A stretch of 19,156 nt of DNA from Eubacteriales bacterium (GTDB taxonomy: Bacteria > Bacillota > Clostridia > Lachnospirales > Lachnospiraceae): NCBI GenBank assembly GCA_030536565.1, contig JAUNPT010000024.1, positions 1 to 19,156 on the forward strand. The letters are read 5' to 3'. The notes below the pieces were generated by a model that saw only the letters and a program-made list of their open reading frames with translations, was not told the DNA's origin and ran no database searches. This document shows, in pieces, positions 13,818 through 19,156 of the stretch. Every line of letters begins with the position of its first letter. Positions within the stretch are counted from its first letter, which is position 1. The translations under genes were made by a program, and so were the position numbers.

Positions 13818-15083
13818 TTAATCAAGGTAATCCTTTAACTTACGGCTTCTGCTGGGATGTCTTAACTTACGGAGAGCTTTTGCCTCAATCTGTCTTATAC
13901 GTTCTCTTGTAACATTAAATTCCTTGCCAACCTCCTCAAGAGTTCTGGCTCTTCCATCATCCATACCAAAACGAAGACGAAGGACTTTCTGCTCTCTTTC
14001 TGTTAATGTTCCCAGAACTTCAACCAGTTGTTCTTTTAACAATGTAGAAGCTGCTGCCTCAGCTGGTACTGGAACATTATCATCTTGTATGAAATCCCCA
14101 AGGTGGCTGTCTTCTTCTTCACCAATAGGTGTTTCTAACGATACAGGTTCCTGTGATATTTTCTGAATTTCCCGGACTCTTTCCACCGGAATATCCATTG
14201 CCCTTGCAATTTCTTCCGGCAATGGTTCTCTGCCTAATTCCTGAAGCAGCTGTCTTGAAACTCTCACAAGCTTATTAATCGTCTCAACCATATGAACCGG
14301 GATACGAATTGTTCTTGCCTGATCTGCAATAGCTCTTGTAATAGCCTGTCTAATCCACCATGTTGCATAAGTACTGAATTTATAACCCTTACGGTAATCA
14401 AACTTTTCGACTGCCTTGATAAGCCCTAAGTTTCCTTCCTGAATTAAATCAAGAAAAAGCATTCCTCTCCCCACATATCTCTTAGCTATACTTACAACAA
14501 GTCTAAGGTTAGCCTCCGCAAGTCTTTTCTTTGCTTCTTCATCTCCCTGTTCCATTCTTTTTGCATACTCAATTTCTTCCTCAGCACTAAGAAGCGGAAC
14601 TTTTCCGATTTCCTTAAGATACATTCTTACCGGGTCTTCAAGCCCTACACCATCTGGTACAGAAAGATCTATCTTTTCGATATCGATTTCTTCTTCCTCA
14701 TCAAGAATGATTTCATCATCTTCTGTATCTTCTTCAGCCATCTTAACATCTACACTGTTTGCCTCTAAAAACTCAAATACCTTTTCCATTTTATCTGCTT
14801 CAAAATCTGTGTCAGTAAAGAAGTTCATTATTTCCTGATAATCAAGAACATTCTTTTTCTTCTTTGCAACAACAAGAAGTGCTTTGCATTTTTCATCAAA
14901 CTTTGCCTGCATTTCAGCCGCAAGGCTTTCTTCGCTGTTTTCCAGTGTTTCCTTATCTTCCTCTTTATTCTTCTTTGATACTTTTTTAGCTGCTTTTGAT
15001 GCTTTTTTTATTTCTTCTGCACCATCTGCCACTTCCTGTTTCATTACTGCTTCCTCTGCTGCATCAACTTTTTTCTTTGCCAT
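13818..15083 (-). CDS. rpoD: Primary RNA polymerase sigma factor RpoD/SigA
   Basis: This is the housekeeping sigma factor. The 421 residues contain region 1.1 (about 60-115), region 1.2 (about 147-180), region 2 with NLRLVVSIAKRY and the -10-melting FSTYATWWIRQAITRA (236-251), region 3 (about 262-320) and region 4 with the -35-recognition helix VTRERIRQIEAKALRKLRHP (391-410). It is some 50 residues longer than Bacillus SigA, because of an extra Lys/Glu/Ala-rich, low-complexity N-terminus (1-55) and an acidic linker (116-139). The start at 15081-15083 has only a distant AAGGA at 13-base spacing. It follows dnaG by 53 bases, the conserved macromolecular-synthesis order. A TATAAT overlapping the dnaG stop has no good -35 box. 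Confidence 0.98.
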   Translation of the reverse strand: MAKKKVDAAEEAVMKQEVADGAEEIKKASKAAKKVSKKNKEEDKETLENSEESLAAEMQAKFDEKCKALLVVAKKKKNVLDYQEIMNFFTDTDFEADKMEKVFEFLEANSVDVKMAEEDTEDDEIILDEEEEIDIEKIDLSVPDGVGLEDPVRMYLKEIGKVPLLSAEEEIEYAKRMEQGDEEAKKRLAEANLRLVVSIAKRYVGRGMLFLDLIQEGNLGLIKAVEKFDYRKGYKFSTYATWWIRQAITRAIADQARTIRIPVHMVETINKLVRVSRQLLQELGREPLPEEIARAMDIPVERVREIQKISQEPVSLETPIGEEEDSHLGDFIQDDNVPVPAEAAASTLLKEQLVEVLGTLTEREQKVLRLRFGMDDGRARTLEEVGKEFNVTRERIRQIEAKALRKLRHPSRSRKLKDYLD

Positions 15084-15136
15084 TTTGACTGGTCCATCCT
15101 TCCATATGTTTCTTTATCTAATGTTATACTGCTTAA

Positions 15137-16888
15137 TTATAATTGGATATTTATCTGGTTTAGCTTTACCTGCTGGGTAATAATATCCTGCATTTTTCTT
15201 GGGTCTGTTGTGTTATTTAATGCATTATCCAGACTGTTTTTCTTAACCTTAATCACTGTTTCGTTAAGTGCTTTCATTTTTTCCATCTTGCTTAACTGGT
15301 CACTTAAATCCGCAGAAAATAATGCCGCTATTTCGCTGTGTTCTTCCTCTGTTTCGTATGTATTTATAATAGCTGCCGGATTAACCCTTCCTTCCTTAAA
15401 CTGAGTATAAAGTTTCTCAGCCACATCTCTTAGCAAAGGGGCTATAAAGTCCTCCGGCTGTATATACTGTGCCACCTTATGGAATATTTCATAATCATCT
15501 ATAATCCACGTCAGAAGAATCTTTTCCGCTTGTCTGATACCAGCTTCTTTTTTCTTCTTAGGCTGCCCTGGGTTTACAGCTTTTTTATCAGTTCTTGGTA
15601 TAATGCCTTCTTTGTTTCCAAGTCTGGATACAAGCTGCTCCATTCCCTCCTTTGAAATTGAAAATTCACTGCAGACAGCATTAAGGTAATTATCTCTCTC
15701 CAGTTTTTCCTTAAACTCTATAAGCTTGTTCGCAATTTCCCTTTCAAATCTGGTAGCCTCCTCCGGATCATGCCTATCATATTTTTTCTCAATTATTTCA
15801 ATTTCATACATAAAACTGTTCTGAGCCTTGTCTATACGCTCTTGAAATGCATCTGCCCCAAGCGATTTTATAAATTCATCCGGGTCTTTATATGGCTTAA
15901 GGTTGATTATTTTTGTTGACAGCCCCGCCTCTTTAAGCATCGGAATTGCACGCAGCGCAGCTTTCACGCCCGCCTCATCACTATCATAGGTAATAAGAAC
16001 ATTATCTGTATATCTCTTAAGCAGTCTGGCATGCCCTGGTGTCAAAGCTGTCCCAAGCGATGCAACCGCCTGATCAAAGCCCGCCTGATGCATTGATATT
16101 ACATCCATATATCCCTCACAAATAATAATATTGGATTTCCTGGAGGTTCTTGCAATGTTTAATCCATATAGATTCCTGCTCTTATCAAAAAGTATTGTCT
16201 GAGGCGAATTAAGATATTTGGGTTTTGCATCCCCCATAACTCTGCCTCCAAAACCTATTACCTTATTATTTATATCCATTATTGGAAATATAACCCTGTT
16301 CCAGAACTTCTCATGGATTCCCCGCTCATAAGTAAAGAGCCCCGATTCCTTCAACAAATCATCAGTATATCCCTTTTCCTTTAACAGCCTGTACAATTCG
16401 CCTGTTGACTGGGTTGCATATCCAAGACCAAATCTATTTATTGTCTCTTTCGTAAGTGCCCTCCTAGTCAGATAATCCATCCCCAGCTTTCCCTGCTGGG
16501 CCTTTAGCTGTCTGAAATAATACGTTGCAGCTATCTTATTTATTTCCAGAAGCTTTACCTTGATATCTTTATTTACTCTTTCCTCACTGGAGTTTTCCTG
16601 CTGGGGCAGACTAATCCCTGCCCTGTCTGCAAGAAGCTTTACCGCTTCCAAAAATGTGAAATTTTCATATTCCATTATAAATGTAATGACATTTCCTCCA
16701 ACGCCGCACCCAAAGCAATGATACAGCTGCCTTGTTCCTGACACAGAAAACGAAGGAGATTTTTCATTATGAAATGGGCACAGCCCAACATATGAGCTTC
16801 CACTTTTTTTTAATTTTATATATCCAGAAATAACATCAACAATATCATTTCTGGATATTACCTCATCAATTACTTCACTTGAATACAT
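15137..16888 (-). CDS. dnaG: DNA primase DnaG
   Basis: DnaG makes RNA primers for the replication fork. The 583 residues show the N-terminal CHC2 zinc finger (C37, H40, C58, C61 in CPFHNEK and YHCFGCG), the RNA polymerase core with FPIMDINNKVIGFGGRVMG (201-219), the TOPRIM metal site with EGY (258-260) and DSDEAG (302-307), and a poorly conserved C-terminal helicase-binding region (about 440-583) rich in Lys and Glu. Length is normal. The start at 16886-16888 has AGGA at 7-base spacing and lies 14 bases after the dgt stop; rpoD follows 53 bases downstream. No internal promoter of quality is seen, so it is likely expressed from upstream of dgt. Confidence 0.98.
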   Translation of the reverse strand: MYSSEVIDEVISRNDIVDVISGYIKLKKSGSSYVGLCPFHNEKSPSFSVSGTRQLYHCFGCGVGGNVITFIMEYENFTFLEAVKLLADRAGISLPQQENSSEERVNKDIKVKLLEINKIAATYYFRQLKAQQGKLGMDYLTRRALTKETINRFGLGYATQSTGELYRLLKEKGYTDDLLKESGLFTYERGIHEKFWNRVIFPIMDINNKVIGFGGRVMGDAKPKYLNSPQTILFDKSRNLYGLNIARTSRKSNIIICEGYMDVISMHQAGFDQAVASLGTALTPGHARLLKRYTDNVLITYDSDEAGVKAALRAIPMLKEAGLSTKIINLKPYKDPDEFIKSLGADAFQERIDKAQNSFMYEIEIIEKKYDRHDPEEATRFEREIANKLIEFKEKLERDNYLNAVCSEFSISKEGMEQLVSRLGNKEGIIPRTDKKAVNPGQPKKKKEAGIRQAEKILLTWIIDDYEIFHKVAQYIQPEDFIAPLLRDVAEKLYTQFKEGRVNPAAIINTYETEEEHSEIAALFSADLSDQLSKMEKMKALNETVIKVKKNSLDNALNNTTDPRKMQDIITQQVKLNQINIQL

Positions 16889-16902
16889 TTACAATTCCTG
16901 TA

Positions 16903-17910
16903 TTAACCTTTCCATGACTTTGGCACAAATATTTCTTCAAACTTTGTTACCGAGTACTGATCACTCATGCCCGCAATATAATCGCAGACGACACGCTCTG
17001 GTGCCTCCCCTCTTTCCTTTATAAACAGCTTATAAATATTGGGGAGTTCTTCTATATTGTCCATATAATAATTATACAATTCTGTTATAAGCTTATACGC
17101 CTTTACTTCCTCGCTCTTAGCTGTTGGATTCATATAAAGACTTCCAAACATAAACTGCCGAAGCTCGGTCATAGCCTCATGCACCTCATCTGACATTATG
17201 ATATTATCTAATCCCATACTATTTATTATGATATCATTGATAAGAGTGTTTAATCTTGACTTTGTGGTATTGCCAAGAACCTTGGTATAACGCTTTGGAA
17301 TATCATTCTCACTAAATATTTTTGCCCTGATTGCATCATCAATATCATGATTTATGTAAGCTATTTTATCTGAAAGCCTTACAACCTTACCTTCAAGAGT
17401 AGATGGATTTCCTGCTGTTCTATGATTTACAATACCATCGCGAACCTCCCATGTAAGATTAAGGCCTTTCCCTTCTTTCTCAAGCATTTCCACAACTCTT
17501 ATACTCTGCCTGTAATGACTAAATCCCATCGGACATATTTCATTTAACGTACGCTCACCTGCATGTCCAAACGGCGTATGCCCTAAGTCATGCCCCAGTG
17601 CAATTGCCTCCGTTAAATCCTCATTAAGCCTTAATGCTCTTGAAATACTTCTGGCAATCTGTGCAACCTCCAGAGTATGAGTCAGTCTGGTTCTATAATG
17701 ATCTCCCTCTGGTGCCAAAAACACCTGTGTCTTATGCTTTAATCTTCTAAAAGCTTTACAATGAAGAATCCTGTCTCTATCTCTCTGATAAATTGTTCTC
17801 ATAGGACAGTTTTCTTCTATTCTGTCTCTACCCTTAGACTGGTCACTAAAGCTGGCATACTGGCTAAAATGCTCATGTTCATGTTTCTCTTGTTCTTCAC
17901 GGATATTCAT
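16903..17910 (-). CDS. dgt: dGTPase-like HD-domain triphosphohydrolase
   Basis: This family removes triphosphate from dNTPs, often dGTP, and adjusts DNA precursor pools. The 335 residues show the HD superfamily metal ligands H78 (in RLTHTLEV), H107-D108 (in ALGHDLGHTPFGHAGE) and D181 (in LSDKIAYINHD), preceded by the RRLKHKTQVF segment (55-64). The C-terminus continues the helical dGTPase-like extension. The start at 17908-17910 has GGAGG at 6-base spacing; the ATG five codons upstream (17925) has none. It is the first gene of the dgt-dnaG-rpoD-trmK-kinase operon, a linkage seen across Clostridia that ties dNTP control to primer synthesis. Substrate preference cannot be read from sequence. 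No convincing promoter was found upstream, only an AT-rich tract (17930-17995). Confidence 0.95.
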   Translation of the reverse strand: MNIREEQEKHEHEHFSQYASFSDQSKGRDRIEENCPMRTIYQRDRDRILHCKAFRRLKHKTQVFLAPEGDHYRTRLTHTLEVAQIARSISRALRLNEDLTEAIALGHDLGHTPFGHAGERTLNEICPMGFSHYRQSIRVVEMLEKEGKGLNLTWEVRDGIVNHRTAGNPSTLEGKVVRLSDKIAYINHDIDDAIRAKIFSENDIPKRYTKVLGNTTKSRLNTLINDIIINSMGLDNIIMSDEVHEAMTELRQFMFGSLYMNPTAKSEEVKAYKLITELYNYYMDNIEELPNIYKLFIKERGEAPERVVCDYIAGMSDQYSVTKFEEIFVPKSWKG

Positions 17911-18002
17911 GTTCAGCCTCCACATCAGTATCGAAATGCTTACTCTATATTATTCTATATAATTTAATTATTTCCTTTTTTTATTTTTCAGATTTTAAAT
18001 CA

Positions 18003-18064
18003 AAAAATCCATAGCTGCAGCATGACACTTTATTAGTCACTCTAATTGCATACTATGGATTTTT
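18003..18064 (-). terminator. Rho-independent terminator after the CNNM/CorC gene
   Basis: A perfect 12-bp stem (AAAAATCCATAG 18003-18014 with CTATGGATTTTT 18053-18064) begins 11 bases past the stop codon on the minus strand and ends in a TTTTTT run. The 38-base loop can fold further (TGAC/GTCA and GCA/TGC), giving a branched structure. It may also work rightward because a T-rich tail is present on that side, but no plus-strand gene reads into it. Confidence 0.8.
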
Positions 18065-18074
18065 ATTTTCACTA

Positions 18075-19156
18075 TCATTTTAAAGAAGTAATTTTTACAC
18101 TTTCTACACGATTAGATGAAACTGCTTCAACCTTTAAAATATATCCATTAATTTCCACACAGTCTCCAACCTCTGGCATTCGATCCAGCTGTTCAATAAT
18201 AAGGCCTCCAATAGAGTCATTATCTTCTGAAGAAAATGAAGTCATTAAAAGCTCATTTAAATCATCAAGTTTTAATGAACCCTCAACCATATATGTTCCA
18301 TCATCAAGCTTTACATAGGGTTCCTTTTCATCTTCGTCATACTCATCACGAATCTCACCCACAATTTCCTCAAGAAGATCTTCCGTTGTAATCATTCCAG
18401 CCGTTGAACCATACTCATCTAATACAATAGCAATACTTGTAGAATCATACTGCATTTCTTTAAACAATTCAGCTGTATTTTTTTGTTCAAATGTAAAAAA
18501 TGGTTTACGCATAATTGATGATATATGAAATACTGAACCCTTAGAATTTAAAATTAAATCTTTGATATTTAATATACCAACAACATTGTCTGCATTATCC
18601 TCATAAATCGGAATCCTTGTATATTTTGTTTCGCGAAACAATTCTATAATCTCATTGTAACCTGAGTTAACATTGGCAAGCGTCATATCTATCCTTGGAA
18701 TCATTACATCTTTAGCAAGCGAATCCCCAAAATCAAAAACATTCGTAATAATCTGCTTTTCATTCTTCTCAATAACACCATCTTCATGGCTTACCTTTAC
18801 AAATGTCCTTAACTCGTCCTCTGTAATTTTCTTTTTTCTGCTGCTAAGGTCTATATGAAAAAGCTTCATAACAACGCTGGACAGCCAGTCAACTATATTA
18901 ATAACAGGAGTCAGTATAATCATTAAAAACCTGATTATTGGGGCATAAAAAAGCGCAATCTTTTCTGAATGGGCAGATGCTGCTGTTTTAGGCGTAATCT
19001 CACCAAAAATAAGGACAAGAACAGTAAGAATACCTGTTGCAATTCCTGTTGCATAATCACCCCAAATTCTTATTGTCAGCGTTGTTGCCAATGCAGAGCA
19101 TGATATATTCACTATATTATTTCCTATCAATATTGCACTAAGCATCTTGCTTGAAT
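18075..19156 (-). CDS. CNNM/DUF21-CBS-CorC membrane protein (HlyC/CorC family), 5' end outside window
   Basis: The visible 359 residues are the C-terminal part of a protein of the family often called hemolysin C or CorC/MpfA, implicated in magnesium efflux or tolerance. They show the end of the DUF21/CNNM membrane domain (about 1-100, with GNNIVNI and the signature GEITPKT at 51-57), a connecting helix starting ITEDELRTFV, a pair of CBS domains (about 150-270, with DVMIPRIDM and VLDEYGSTAGMIT) that in this family bind nucleotides, and the CorC_HlyC domain (about 285-355). The frame is open at the right edge with SSK before the first visible Met, which fits the family, so that Met is not the start and perhaps 60-90 N-terminal residues are missing. 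It ends with a strong terminator and is separate from the dgt operon. Confidence 0.93.
   Translation of the reverse strand, partial: SSKMLSAILIGNNIVNISCSALATTLTIRIWGDYATGIATGILTVLVLIFGEITPKTAASAHSEKIALFYAPIIRFLMIILTPVINIVDWLSSVVMKLFHIDLSSRKKKITEDELRTFVKVSHEDGVIEKNEKQIITNVFDFGDSLAKDVMIPRIDMTLANVNSGYNEIIELFRETKYTRIPIYEDNADNVVGILNIKDLILNSKGSVFHISSIMRKPFFTFEQKNTAELFKEMQYDSTSIAIVLDEYGSTAGMITTEDLLEEIVGEIRDEYDEDEKEPYVKLDDGTYMVEGSLKLDDLNELLMTSFSSEDNDSIGGLIIEQLDRMPEVGDCVEINGYILKVEAVSSNRVESVKITSLK

Noticed and set aside
15120..15150. Internal rpoD promoter from TATAAT overlapping the dnaG stop
   Set aside because: The -10 box is perfect, but 17 bases upstream the hexamer is GCTAAA, a poor -35 box, and the region is AT-rich.

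Overview
The window is about 19 kb of AT-rich chromosome from a low-GC Gram-positive bacterium, most likely a Clostridia member close to Lachnospiraceae. That placement is inferred from strong AGGAGG-type ribosome binding sites, the gene order dgt-dnaG-rpoD-trmK, a McsA/McsB/ClpC arginine-phosphorylation operon, the lineage-typical TGS/uridine-kinase fusion, and a Gly/Cys-rich small protein of a kind I associate with Clostridia. Most genes are on the minus strand. There is no tRNA or rRNA gene, insertion sequence or CRISPR array. The two outermost features run off the window: an rRNA-type promoter at the left edge and a CNNM/CorC gene at the right edge.

Layout from left to right. Positions 1-70 hold a strong leftward promoter with a 5' hairpin, resembling a stable-RNA promoter. 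At 129-764 is a soluble minimal chemoreceptor-like protein. At 866-2242 is radA, and at 2428-2841 a 137-residue conserved protein of unknown role. A five-gene minus-strand unit (9016 down to 2975) encodes a lipid-II/polysaccharide flippase-like protein, a GntR-family regulator, McsA, McsB and ClpC. In this unit the GntR regulator sits where many Firmicutes carry ctsR. McsB marks proteins with phospho-arginine, McsA helps it, and ClpC (with ClpP elsewhere) degrades them; RadA, a recombination ATPase, follows as in many Firmicutes.

Between 9150 and 10526 is a small island of unrecognised genes. It contains a Cys/Gly-rich protein with a duplicated hydrophobic unit (+), a 39-residue micro-ORF (-), and a coupled pair of unknown genes (+). 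The intergenic DNA here carries matches to mother-cell sporulation promoters, including a dyad that could fire in both directions. This island is the most likely place for something undescribed. It is followed by tyrA (+), which converges on the next operon.

The right part is a macromolecular-synthesis operon on the minus strand (17910 down to 11488): dGTPase-like HD hydrolase, DnaG primase, primary sigma factor RpoD, tRNA m1A22 methyltransferase TrmK and a nucleoside-kinase fusion protein. The genes are closely spaced or overlapping. A long-stem terminator at 18003-18064 separates this operon from the upstream CNNM/CBS/CorC membrane protein.
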